From: a bacterium
GTDB lineage: Bacteria; Zixibacteria; MSB-5A5; GN15; FEB-12
Length of the DNA: 64,000 nucleotides
Direction: 5' to 3'
Assembly (NCBI GenBank): GCA_016708025.1
Contig: JADJGQ010000004.1
Span: 124,001-188,000 of the forward strand
Both the position numbers and the translations under genes were made by a program. Positions 17,413 to 25,157 of this stretch are shown in pieces. Below the pieces are notes generated by a model. It was not told the DNA's origin, made no database searches, and saw nothing but the letters and a program-made list of their open reading frames with translations. Position 1 is the first letter of the stretch. Each line of letters starts with the position of its first letter.

Positions 17413-17487
17413 AGGGGTTCGAGTCCCCTCTTCCGCAGATTGACAATATAAGGCTTCGCGCAAGCGAGGCCTTTTTTGTTGGGGGGA
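17413..17487 (+). pseudogene. tRNA-Leu 3'-end copy with its terminator (attachment-site-like)
   Basis: Bases 17413-17443 repeat the last 25 bases of tRNA-Leu plus the six bases after it without change. The terminator stem (GGCTTCGC/GCGAGGCC, six T) then follows at 17450-17477. No matching D-arm or 5' acceptor strand is present upstream, so this is not a functional tRNA. It may be an att site or a decayed second tRNA. Confidence 0.75.
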
Positions 17488-17490
17488 AGA

Positions 17491-17577
17491 CCGTCGGGTC
17501 ACACTTCGAATCGAGGCGGCGATATCGGTGGAAGAATGGGAGCGGGTGGCAATGGGATTCGAAGCAGGACCCGACGG
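17491..17577. repeat. 87-bp element with 22-bp terminal inverted repeats (MITE-like)
   Basis: The left end (17491-17512) and the right end (17556-17577) are inverted copies matching at 19 of 22 positions; both contain CCGTCGGGTC and TTCGAATC. The 43 bases between are not coding. No clear target-site duplication is visible. It lies directly after the tRNA-Leu remnant and before the tandem repeat. Confidence 0.7.
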
Positions 17578-18345
17578 AACGGCGGGAAGGATCGTTAATC
17601 GTAGTGGTCGGGAAATGAGTCTGGAATTGGGAAATGAGGGGCAGGGGTTGCTTCGAAATCGCGGAGGGGAGATCTGCGTTGTAAGAAAAGTTCGGGCCGC
17701 GATTTCTCGCAATGACAGCCAATTGGGGATTTGTGACATAAGAGCGGGTGGGTGAGTATGTGTCGGGTTTCGCGCGGGGAGAGCTCGGTTGAGAAGTACA
17801 GGCATTCAGCGCTTAACCCGACCTGCGAAGGCGTCGGAAGGAAGGATCGTCAATCCATGTGGTCGGGAAATGAGTCTGGAATTGGGAAGTGAGGGGCAGG
17901 GGTTGCTTCGAAATCGCGGAGGGGAGATCTGCGTTGTAAGAAAAGTTCGGGCCGCGATTTCTCGCAATGACAGCCAATTGGGGATTGTGACATAAGAGCG
18001 GGTGGGTGAGTATGTGTCGGGTTTCGCGCGGGAGAGCTCGGTTGAGAAGTACAGGCATTCAGCGCTTAACCCGACCTGCGAAGGCTTCGGAAGGCAGGAC
18101 CGTCAATCCATGTGGTCGGGAAATGAGTCTGGAATTGGGAAGTGAAGGGCAGGGGTTGCTTCGAAATCGCGGAGGGGAGATGTGCGTTGTAACAAAAGTT
18201 CGGGCCGCGATTTCTCGCAATGACAGCCAAAAGGGCATCTGTGACAAAGTAGCGGGCGGGTGAATATGTGTCGGGTTTCGTGTGGGGAAGGTTCGGTTGA
18301 GGTGAGCGGGCATTCAGCGCTCAACCCGACCTACGAAGGCGATGG
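17578..18345. repeat. Tandem array of a 254-bp repeat (two full and two partial copies)
   Basis: Full units start at 17760 and 18014 with GTGTCGGGTTTCGCGCG. A 5'-shortened unit occupies 17578-17759 and a 3'-shortened one 18268-18345. Full copies are roughly 95% alike. Each unit joins two inverted-repeat modules. Module 1 is TGTCGGGTT ... AACCCGACCT. Module 2 is TTGCTTCGAAATCGCGG ... CCGCGATTTCTCGCAATGAC. Open frames in the array (for example 17789-17995 on +) repeat with the unit and look non-coding. Both modules recur separately near 27.5 kb. Confidence 0.85.
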
Positions 18346-18398
18346 TGGGCGGGGAATTGAGGTGTTAAAGTTGACTCACAAGTTGCCCCTCAAAAGTG

Positions 18399-18427
18399 TT
18401 GCTTCGATTGAATCTTCCGCATATGCT
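18399..18427 (+). promoter_or_regulatory. Candidate promoter of the DUF2914 gene
   Basis: TTGCTT (18399-18404) and TATGCT (18422-18427) are 17 bases apart, 43 bases before the start codon. An AGGGGA ribosome-binding site sits just before ATG 18470. Confidence 0.4.
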
Positions 18428-18469
18428 ATCCCTGTTCATATAGCTGAACTCTAATCAGGGGACCTCAAA

Positions 18470-18871
18470 ATGAAATCAAGAATTCTGGTCGCGATGATGG
18501 CACTGGCGATATTCTGCTGCAGTGCCGCAGCTCAGGAAACAACCGCGGTGCCGGTGCTTTCGGCGGAGGTGCAGGTTTGTACCTCGATCGTCGAGCGGAT
18601 GCCGGACGGGGCGGATTCGACATTCGCCGTGACGACAGCGCAGCTCTATTGCTGGAGCAAGATCACCGGGGCCGGCGCTGACGGTGCGACGGTGACGCAT
18701 ATCTGGTTGCATGACGGCAAGGAGATGTGTCAGGTTGATCTGCAGGTGAAGGCGTCGCCGTGGCGGACCTGGTCGGTGAAGAATCTCTATGGGATGGCCG
18801 GGAACTGGGAAGTACGGGTGGTGGATGCGGAGGGGAAGCCGATAGGGGCGGCAAAGTTTAAGATAGAATAA
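18470..18871 (+). CDS. Secreted DUF2914-domain protein
   Basis: The 133-residue protein begins with a signal peptide (MKSRILVAMMALAIFCCSAAAQ). The remainder is a single DUF2914-type domain, recognised by FAVTTAQLYCWSKITGAG, VTHIWLHDGKEMCQVDLQVK, SPWRTWSVKNLYG and GNWEVRVVDAEGKPIGAAKF. Proteins with this domain are exported and of unknown biochemical role. Two cysteines (in LYCWS and MCQVD) could pair. It is a single gene between the tandem repeat array and a strong bidirectional hairpin. Confidence 0.75.
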   Translation: MKSRILVAMMALAIFCCSAAAQETTAVPVLSAEVQVCTSIVERMPDGADSTFAVTTAQLYCWSKITGAGADGATVTHIWLHDGKEMCQVDLQVKASPWRTWSVKNLYGMAGNWEVRVVDAEGKPIGAAKFKIE

Positions 18872-18874
18872 GAC

Positions 18875-18927
18875 GGGCAGACGGGACGTCTGCCGCGCAA
18901 GTCAAACGGGGACGTCTGCCGCGCAAA
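18875..18927. repeat. GCAGAC/GTCTGC palindromic repeat, two copies
   Basis: GGGCAGACGGGACGTCTGCC is followed by GCGCAA, and 31 bases later the right half returns (GACGTCTGCCGCGCAAAT). It belongs to a family of about 30-bp palindromes also found at 27757, 33383, 39257, 39292, 39331 and 49013. Confidence 0.75.
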
Positions 18928-18950
18928 TGGCGGGACACAAATCAGAAGAA

Positions 18951-18979
18951 AGCGGCCGCTCGGGTGAGCGGCCGTTTTC
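18951..18979. terminator. Hairpin terminator between DUF2914 gene and M4 protease gene
   Basis: CGGCCGCTC and GAGCGGCCG form a 9-bp stem with loop GGGT and TTTT on the + side. It lies between the convergent genes ending at 18871 and 19050 and fits the + strand best. Confidence 0.75.
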
Positions 18980-19049
18980 TATCTATGAGAATCAGATCAA
19001 TGTGCAGACTATCTCTGTACAGTCAATCACTGCACAGGCTTGATCGTCC

Positions 19050-21980
19050 TCATGGGCAAGCCGGCAAAGTTGGCTTTGGCGTTGCCGTCAAATAAGAGAT
19101 GAGGAGCGACAGGTCGGACAAGTCCGGCGTCACTACGACCGATCCGTTTACATTGGCCTCAGGGAGGCAAAGCAGTGACGGTTTCGGCGTGATGGTCAGG
19201 TAGGAAATCAGCAAGGAGAGATCGGAGAGGTCCGGAATCTCGGCTACCGATTTGTTGACGTTGCCGGTTGTCCCGATACAGCATGATTGCGGCGTGATCT
19301 GTGAGAGGATCGGAACCAGGCCACTACTTCCGCCTGGAGCATAAAGGAGCGCGATACGGTACTTGACCGTGTCACCCTGACTGAGCGTGTCGAGACCGAA
19401 TGTCATCAAGAGTGACCAGTCGGTGTTGCTGGGACCATTGGCACTGGTTGGCTGGAACATCTGCTGGTACATATCGCCCGGAATGACACCATCCCAAACA
19501 TAGGTCGGGTTGTCCAGCGCGCGCATATTTCTCGGATTGCCAGCCGAGAGGAAGGCGACGCCCGCGGCGATGGTATTCGAAGGATCCTGAATCCAGATCA
19601 GTTTGTTGGTCGCGTCATAGTAGCATTGGTTTGATCCGGAGGAGGCGACATCAAAATCACCAAACACGCCGGAGCGAATAGCCAGCGGTGCGGCACAATT
19701 ATTGGTGATCGCGTAGTCGGCCGTGACGTAGCCGCATCCGGCAACATCGGAAGGCTCCCATTGGTAGGTCACTTTCCCCTGTACTTTGCCGCCGTTAGAG
19801 GCGAAGCGGAGGGTGCGTGTTTGATCGGAGCCAATCGTGCCATTCATCAAGCTGTCGATAGTCGACCAAGTGGGGGTCTCATAAAAGTCCAGATACATTG
19901 AGGTATCCGCACCATTCTCATGCATGACGAGGAGAGAGAATCTGGAGATGGCATCGCTGGCGCGAACAAAATCATGTACCGATGGGCGATTATTGAGCGT
20001 GACATTCAGGCAGTTGGTGGTGATCGGTCGCTCCATGAGCGCTACTGGGAGGTAGCCGATCTGAATTGAGACCGGAACCTTGATGGTCGGAACCGATGGA
20101 TTGGTGGTGGCCATCACGATGGTATCCTCGACCTGTCCGAGATTGCAGGTAGACAACGAGGTGGCATCCATTGTCGCAGTGACGACAACGGAGTCACCAC
20201 TGGCCATGGTGGAGGGTCCGGAGGTCGACAGAGTCAGGAATCCCTGGGCAGAAGTGACCGAGGTCCAGTTGACATTCTCAGGGCGATAGTTGGTGATGGT
20301 GACGGTGGTGTCGACTGAGGCACCAAGCGTGACAACCATCGGGCTGACCGCGGCCGGATTGGCGGCAACCAGTCCGAAACCGACAGAGTCAAGCGCCAGC
20401 ACTATGCCATCCACTTCGGCGGACGGGAACCCGTAGAGATCCTTGGCCGACTGAACGGTCATCGACGACCAGAAGTTGAGCGATGATCCTGGAGTCAGAT
20501 ACGTGGTGAGCGTGCGATACCAGATCTGCGCCGTCTTATCGCGACCGATGGCTGTGGAGGCAATGAAGGCTGCACGGTTCGGAATGCCGGAGTTGATATG
20601 GACGCCGCCATTGTCGGTGTCAATCGTCAGCACGACATACTCAGAGAGATGTGCCGGTTGATAGCCGAAGGGGAACCGAGCCGGGTTGGGGCCCTGGTGC
20701 GGGTCCTCGAGATTACGGAGGAATCCGGGTGAAGTGATGCGAATTTCTTCGCCCATCAGCCAGTTGGCTGTGTCAACCATGGCACCGAAAACATCGGAGA
20801 ATGATTCATTCAGCGTGCCTGATTCAAAAGAATAAATCAAGTTGGCGGTATGCTCGGTGACGCCATGAGCCAGTTCGTGCGCGACAACATCGAGCGAGCC
20901 GGAGAACGGCTTGTAGGTGGTACCATCGCCATCGGCGAAGTTGACCGAGATGCCGTTCCAGAAGGCATTATTGGTATATGTGGGGTCATGGACCGAGCAG
21001 ATGATCGACATACCGTTGTCATCGAGGCTGTTTCGGCCAAAGTTTGACTGGAAATAGTCGTAGGTAAGCCCGGAATAGTAATGGCCGGAGACCGCCGCAC
21101 GGAGCGACGTGTTGTCATTGAAATTATTATTGTCGTTCGGGTCGGTCGTGATCGGACCAGAGCCGAGGTAGTTGTCATAGGTGATGACGACACCATCGTA
21201 ATTGGTGATCGGCGCCTGGTACATCGGGCGGGAAGCATCGACCAGTTTATAGTCCGGGCCGAACTGATATGTCTGGAGCGTGCGCGTGTTGATGTTAACG
21301 TCAACGCCGGTACCGACGGCAGGGCCATCGAAATGAATGTCGTTGTATTTGAAGAGTTCGCGACCGGAGCGGGCATCGACAAAAACGCGCCAGCGAATGG
21401 CGGAGCGTTCGCCACCGGTGATGGTCACCAGCCAGGCGAGATGTGAGGTGCCGCTGCGATCGGGGTAGATCAGCAGTTCGCTGTTGGCGTTGATCGATTC
21501 TCCGACCAGGCTGTCGGCGAGGATCGCGCGCGCGGTTGCTTCCGCAGTGGCCATATCAACCGCGGGAGACGTTGCGAGCGACGGAGTGGGGATCAGTTGT
21601 CCGCCGACCAGATAGATCGACTGGTCTTCGCGGAAGTGGACGATCGTCTCTTTTCCCCAGACGCGCAGACCCTGGAAGCGCTGCTGAAAGCGAAGATGTT
21701 CCTGACCGAGCTGGTCAGTCGCCTGTCGGGTGAGCAGCAGTTCCTGCGAAGCGGAATTAAGTTTAAAGAGATCGGGGCGTGAGGAAATGAATGCAACCGC
21801 TTTTTCTTCCACGGTGGAACCGGGAACAACAAAGCGTCCCTGAGCAATTTCGGCGGTTTGCCAGGTAGGCTCGAGTGACAACATGTCAAGCCGGGTGGCG
21901 GGGATCTGCTGTTGGGCAGCCGCAGCCATGAGCGATCCGGCCAGGCAGACCACAAGAGCGATGGTGATCAACTGACGCAT
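19050..21980 (-). CDS. Secreted M4 (thermolysin) family metalloprotease with dockerin-like tail
   Basis: The start is ATG 21980 behind GAGGA, giving a signal peptide (MRQLITIALVVCLAGSLMAAAA) and 976 residues. After an FTP/PepSY-like propeptide comes the peptidase M4 domain. Zinc ligands and the catalytic Glu lie in VVAHELAHGVTEHT (His368, Glu369, His372), the third ligand in GTLNESFSDVFGAMVD, and the active-site His in DNGGVHINSGIPNRAAF. A C-terminal half of Ig-like and accessory beta domains follows. The last 70 residues are two near-identical repeats (PDLSDLSLLISYL) with Cys-Pro linkers. The repeats resemble dockerins but have a two-residue longer calcium loop. It is an extracellular or surface protease; all catalytic residues are present. 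Confidence 0.92.
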   Translation of the reverse strand: MRQLITIALVVCLAGSLMAAAAQQQIPATRLDMLSLEPTWQTAEIAQGRFVVPGSTVEEKAVAFISSRPDLFKLNSASQELLLTRQATDQLGQEHLRFQQRFQGLRVWGKETIVHFREDQSIYLVGGQLIPTPSLATSPAVDMATAEATARAILADSLVGESINANSELLIYPDRSGTSHLAWLVTITGGERSAIRWRVFVDARSGRELFKYNDIHFDGPAVGTGVDVNINTRTLQTYQFGPDYKLVDASRPMYQAPITNYDGVVITYDNYLGSGPITTDPNDNNNFNDNTSLRAAVSGHYYSGLTYDYFQSNFGRNSLDDNGMSIICSVHDPTYTNNAFWNGISVNFADGDGTTYKPFSGSLDVVAHELAHGVTEHTANLIYSFESGTLNESFSDVFGAMVDTANWLMGEEIRITSPGFLRNLEDPHQGPNPARFPFGYQPAHLSEYVVLTIDTDNGGVHINSGIPNRAAFIASTAIGRDKTAQIWYRTLTTYLTPGSSLNFWSSMTVQSAKDLYGFPSAEVDGIVLALDSVGFGLVAANPAAVSPMVVTLGASVDTTVTITNYRPENVNWTSVTSAQGFLTLSTSGPSTMASGDSVVVTATMDATSLSTCNLGQVEDTIVMATTNPSVPTIKVPVSIQIGYLPVALMERPITTNCLNVTLNNRPSVHDFVRASDAISRFSLLVMHENGADTSMYLDFYETPTWSTIDSLMNGTIGSDQTRTLRFASNGGKVQGKVTYQWEPSDVAGCGYVTADYAITNNCAAPLAIRSGVFGDFDVASSGSNQCYYDATNKLIWIQDPSNTIAAGVAFLSAGNPRNMRALDNPTYVWDGVIPGDMYQQMFQPTSANGPSNTDWSLLMTFGLDTLSQGDTVKYRIALLYAPGGSSGLVPILSQITPQSCCIGTTGNVNKSVAEIPDLSDLSLLISYLTITPKPSLLCLPEANVNGSVVVTPDLSDLSLLISYLTATPKPTLPACP

Positions 21981-22042
21981 AATCGGGGGGTCCTCTTTTG
22001 CTGGTGCAACGGGTTGACCAGAGATTTGGTGGTATCGCTGAA

Positions 22043-22070
22043 AGATACGCACAATTCAATTTCTGTCAAG
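22043..22070 (-). promoter_or_regulatory. Sigma70-type promoter of the M4 protease gene
   Basis: Read on the minus strand: TTGACA (22070-22065), 16 bases, TATCTT (22048-22043). It ends 62 bases before the ATG at 21980. Confidence 0.6.
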
Positions 22071-22123
22071 GATTTCCCCAGTGAACCGGACGTATTATGT
22101 CCACCTTTGCGGATGGCCGCAGA

Positions 22124-22609
22124 CTACTTCTGGTGCGACAGCCAGGCGTCGAAATTGCGCTGCATCTGCCCGATATGCAATGGAATGTGGTTTTCGTAGA
22201 TTTGCAACCATCGATCCATAGTCATTTCGCCGGATTCAGGATGCTGGATAACTCGGCTCCAATACGATTCGGGAATAGAGCGGATCATGCGATAGGACAT
22301 TTCGCGAAGCCACTTAAACAGTTCGAGCGCTCCGGCGGCATCCTGCAGATCGTAGCGAAGGTCAGTGGTCCATTTGTCCTGATCATAGGCCATGATGGTT
22401 TTCCCCGGCTCTGCAATGAAGCAACGTGCACGGATGTAGCTGTTCGCCTCGGAATCGGCGAGATGAATGATGATCTCGTGGATGGACCAGCGACTCGGCG
22501 CGGGCTTGTAGTGCCACATGTCGCGAGGAAATTTCGGGAGCGCCTCAGTCAATTTTTGGTATGCCTGTCCATAGGATTCGATCAGCGCGAGTCGTTCTTC
22601 ATGAGTCAT
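22124..22609 (-). CDS. DinB-family (YfiT-like) four-helix protein
   Basis: The 161-residue protein starts at ATG 22609, overlapping the photolyase stop by 4 bases (ATGA). It has the DinB/DfsB helical-bundle pattern. The three metal-type histidines fall in the usual places: SIHEIIIHLADSEANSYIR for the first, and ENHIPLHIGQMQRNFDAWL at the C-terminus for the other two. Many DinB proteins are thiol transferases or metal-dependent hydrolases; some are damage-induced. Coupling to a photolyase gene suggests a DNA-damage or stress setting, but no reaction can be assigned. Confidence 0.8.
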   Translation of the reverse strand: MTHEERLALIESYGQAYQKLTEALPKFPRDMWHYKPAPSRWSIHEIIIHLADSEANSYIRARCFIAEPGKTIMAYDQDKWTTDLRYDLQDAAGALELFKWLREMSYRMIRSIPESYWSRVIQHPESGEMTMDRWLQIYENHIPLHIGQMQRNFDAWLSHQK

Positions 22610-24003
22610 ATCGTCCCTTTCAATTGTTGGTTGAGCGAAGCAAATATCTGTTTGGAGCGTTCCGCTTCGATGCGGTGGTCGACCATCGGCGAAGGATAGC
22701 CCGGTGTGACGTTGTTTGACTCGTGCAATGAGTGAATCTGCGAGGGGGAGAGGAGAGCAAGCTCCGGAATCCATCGGTGTATATATACGCAGTCAGGGTC
22801 AAACTTCTTTTGCTGGAGCCAGGGATTGAAGATGCGGAAATAAGGGGCAGCATCGCAGCCGGTCGAAGCGGCCCACTGCCAGTTGCCATTGTTGACGGAC
22901 GGATCGTAGTCCGAGAGTTTTTGTGCGAAGTACTTCTCTCCCCAGTGCCAGTCGAGATGCAGGTCTTTGACCAGGAAAGAGGCGACGATCATGCGGACGC
23001 GATTGTGCATGAAGCCGGTCTGGTTGAGTTGCCGCATGCCGGCATCGACGATGGGAAAGCCGGTAGTGCCGGAACACCAGCGTTCGAAAGCGCTCGTGTC
23101 AGTGGACCAGGCGAGCTGATCGTATTTGGCATGGAACGCGCCGGTGAAGATATGGGGGAAATGGAACGCGATGTGGGTGAAAAAGTCGCGCCAGTAGAGT
23201 TCGTTTATCAGAGTATGGCTTTCACCAAATCGCGAAGCAATTGACCGGTAGACGCGACGAACTGAGATAGTCCCGAATTTCAGGTGAGCGGAGAGTCCGG
23301 TGGTGGCGTTGAGCGACGGGATATCTCGGGTGGTGGCGTAATCCCTGAATGTATCGAGATGCGCGAGTTGTGAAATCGCATTGTCAGAGCCGCCATGGGT
23401 AAAGAGCGATTCATTGCGCGATGGATGAATTGGCAGATCCGTGAGGCGGACTGTTCCCGCGATATCTTCCGTGTGGAAATTGCGGGTTGAGACTGCCTGC
23501 GGTTCCGGAATGAGAATAGTACGGGCGCGTTTCGCAAACGGCGTGTAGACGGTGTAAGGTTTGCCATCATCTTTGAGGACAGCCTCGGGCTCGGTCAGGA
23601 GCGCATCGGCGTGCTGGTGAAACGCAACAGAGTGCTGGTCGCAGATTTCGTTGATCGATCTGTCGCGAGCGATACTGTAGGGAGTGTAGTCGCGATTGAC
23701 GAAGACGGCGTTGATCTGATGCTGAGCGATGAGTTGGTCGATGACCGCGGCCGGTTCGCCTTCAAAGAGATAAAGCCTGCCGCCTTGTGATGTCAATTGC
23801 TTATCCAGCCATTCGAGCGACTCCAGCATAAATTGCATCGCGTTGTTGCCGCGGTACGGGTTGTTGCGGACCTGCTGAGGATCGAAGATGAAGCAGGGGA
23901 TGACGAGATCAGATGACTCAAGGACGGTGCGCAGGGCGGTGTTGTCGTCGAGACGGAGGTCGCGCCGAAAGATGAATAGCGAGATGTGGTAGCGCTTGCC
24001 CAT
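22606..24003 (-). CDS. phrB: Deoxyribodipyrimidine photolyase
   Basis: The 465-residue cryptochrome/photolyase family protein begins MGKRYHISLFIFRRDLRLDD. The N-terminal antenna-binding domain contains CFIFDPQQV and FVNRDYTPYS. The FAD-binding domain has LNELYWRDFFTHIAFHFP, GFPIVDAGMRQLNQTGFMHNR and MIVASFLVKDLHLDWHWGE, and then DYDPSVNNGNWQWAASTGCD. The NGNWQW stretch is typical of class I CPD photolyases, whose third tryptophan supports electron transfer to FAD. An alternative TTG start at 24024 would add 7 residues. It repairs UV pyrimidine dimers using light, which implies exposure to sunlit conditions. Confidence 0.92.
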   Translation of the reverse strand: MGKRYHISLFIFRRDLRLDDNTALRTVLESSDLVIPCFIFDPQQVRNNPYRGNNAMQFMLESLEWLDKQLTSQGGRLYLFEGEPAAVIDQLIAQHQINAVFVNRDYTPYSIARDRSINEICDQHSVAFHQHADALLTEPEAVLKDDGKPYTVYTPFAKRARTILIPEPQAVSTRNFHTEDIAGTVRLTDLPIHPSRNESLFTHGGSDNAISQLAHLDTFRDYATTRDIPSLNATTGLSAHLKFGTISVRRVYRSIASRFGESHTLINELYWRDFFTHIAFHFPHIFTGAFHAKYDQLAWSTDTSAFERWCSGTTGFPIVDAGMRQLNQTGFMHNRVRMIVASFLVKDLHLDWHWGEKYFAQKLSDYDPSVNNGNWQWAASTGCDAAPYFRIFNPWLQQKKFDPDCVYIHRWIPELALLSPSQIHSLHESNNVTPGYPSPMVDHRIEAERSKQIFASLNQQLKGTI

Positions 24004-24089
24004 AGCGGATGATACTGGATTCAACAGCGAACGGATCGGTTCGTTCCCGTTGTAGGAGGGGCTCCGTCAAAAAAAAGTGAGGGCGTCTA

Positions 24090-24470
24090 TCAACTGAAGG
24101 GTTTGAGCCAGTCTTTGGTCATAAACTCCCCCTGGTGGCCATCGGGGTCGAAGAAATAGAGACTCATGTCGCCTGAGGGCCAGGTATGTTCGATGACATC
24201 AACGCCGAGGTTATGGAGTTTATTGCGGAAACTGTCTATCTCCTCGCGTTCGATCTGGAAGGCGTAATGCAGATGTTTTGCGCCCTGTCCGCCAAAGAGC
24301 CCGAGCTTTCCCTTTTTCCAGAGGCCAAACGCGGTGCCATCGTTCAGTACGAAGGCAACAGCCGAGCCATCGTCCCAGCGCGAGATACGCTGATAGGGGA
24401 GGAGGGCCTGGTAGAACTTTTCGGCGATGTCGAGGTCATTGACCTCGAGATGAATTTCAAGCATTCGCAT
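24090..24470 (-). CDS. VOC (glyoxalase/bleomycin-resistance) superfamily protein
   Basis: This single-domain protein has 126 residues and two beta-alpha-beta-beta-beta modules. It starts MRMLEIHLEVNDLDIAEKFYQ and ends with the VOC signature SLYFFDPDGHQGEFM. Possible metal ligands are His in MLEIHLEV, His in HLHYAFQI and Glu in GEFM, as in metal-dependent members. The substrate cannot be predicted. Its stop lies 62 bases beyond phrB's start region, so it may be co-transcribed with phrB or stand alone. Confidence 0.8.
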   Translation of the reverse strand: MRMLEIHLEVNDLDIAEKFYQALLPYQRISRWDDGSAVAFVLNDGTAFGLWKKGKLGLFGGQGAKHLHYAFQIEREEIDSFRNKLHNLGVDVIEHTWPSGDMSLYFFDPDGHQGEFMTKDWLKPFS

Positions 24471-24473
24471 AAA

Positions 24474-24499
24474 GAAAAACCGGGAGCTAGCTCCCGGTC
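24474..24499 (-). terminator. Terminator after receiver-domain gene
   Basis: The perfect palindrome CCGGGAGCTAGCTCCCGG is followed on the minus strand by TTTTTC. It separates the receiver gene (ending 24537) from the VOC gene. Confidence 0.8.
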
Positions 24500-24536
24500 C
24501 TTAGTTCGTATGACGAGCGGCGTGAAAACCGTCCGT

Positions 24537-24908
24537 TCAGTTGTTGATATACTTTCCCAGGATCTGATTCATACGGGAGGTCATCTTGGAGTTTGGTAAC
24601 ACCTCAGTGGCACCCGCAGAGAGCGCAGCTTTCATCTGGTCCGCCATGATATGTGGCGAATAACAGACGATCGGGATTGATCTGGTGGCTCCGTAGGAGC
24701 GGAGTTTATTGATCAGCGACGGCGCCTCAATCCCATTCAGGTTGAGGTCGATTATGATAAGATCCGGCCGAAGTTCCTGCGCTTTGGTAAAAATCTCGTC
24801 TGAACGAATTGCTTTAATACCCTCGGCATCCATTCCGTCAAGGACCGACATGATCTTGGAAGTGAAGATCATATTGTTGACGGCAATCAATACCTTCTTG
24901 TTTTGCAT
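24537..24908 (-). CDS. Stand-alone receiver-like (CheY-fold) protein lacking the acidic pair
   Basis: The start is ATG 24908 behind GAGGGG; the product has 123 residues. The CheY fold is clear: the phosphoacceptor candidate Asp54 in LIIIDLNLNGIEAP, a Ser/Thr position in IVCYSP (Ser84), and GATEVLPNSK with a Lys (Lys108) near the usual place. The N-terminal acidic pair that binds Mg2+ is missing: VLIAVNNMIF stands where VLIVDDD is expected. Phosphorylation by the normal mechanism is therefore doubtful, and the protein may act as a pseudo-receiver or a protein-interaction module. No histidine kinase lies nearby. Confidence 0.75.
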   Translation of the reverse strand: MQNKKVLIAVNNMIFTSKIMSVLDGMDAEGIKAIRSDEIFTKAQELRPDLIIIDLNLNGIEAPSLINKLRSYGATRSIPIVCYSPHIMADQMKAALSAGATEVLPNSKMTSRMNQILGKYINN

Positions 24909-25157
24909 AATTGAAATACCCCTCAGGGATCTCCTTATCTGTTGGTAGGTCTCCCACTCGACCGGTTTAATATACGACATTGTACGGGCAAATGAAAGGG
25001 TTGGACGGAAGAAAAGCGGAGTTTCGAGAGATGGGTTTGTTAAGTCGTTGCAATATAAAACTGTAATTCGGGGAAAAGATTTCCATAATGTGACAGAGTG
25101 AACGATCTGGGGTGATTTTTGGTTGATTCCTGGCGCTAAGTGTCGTTACTGGCGGTC

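Noticed and set aside
17789..18263. Similar short open frames of 68-85 codons repeated on both strands
   Set aside because: They recur with the 254-bp repeat period and overlap on both strands, so they reflect the repeat, not genes.
17578..18345. The tandem array as a possible CRISPR
   Set aside because: Units are 254 bp without short constant repeats and variable spacers, and no cas gene is present.
20837..21415. 192-codon frame on the minus strand within the M4 protease gene
   Set aside because: It lies in another frame of a gene with intact catalytic motifs, and its Thr/Ser/Arg-rich product has no recognisable feature.
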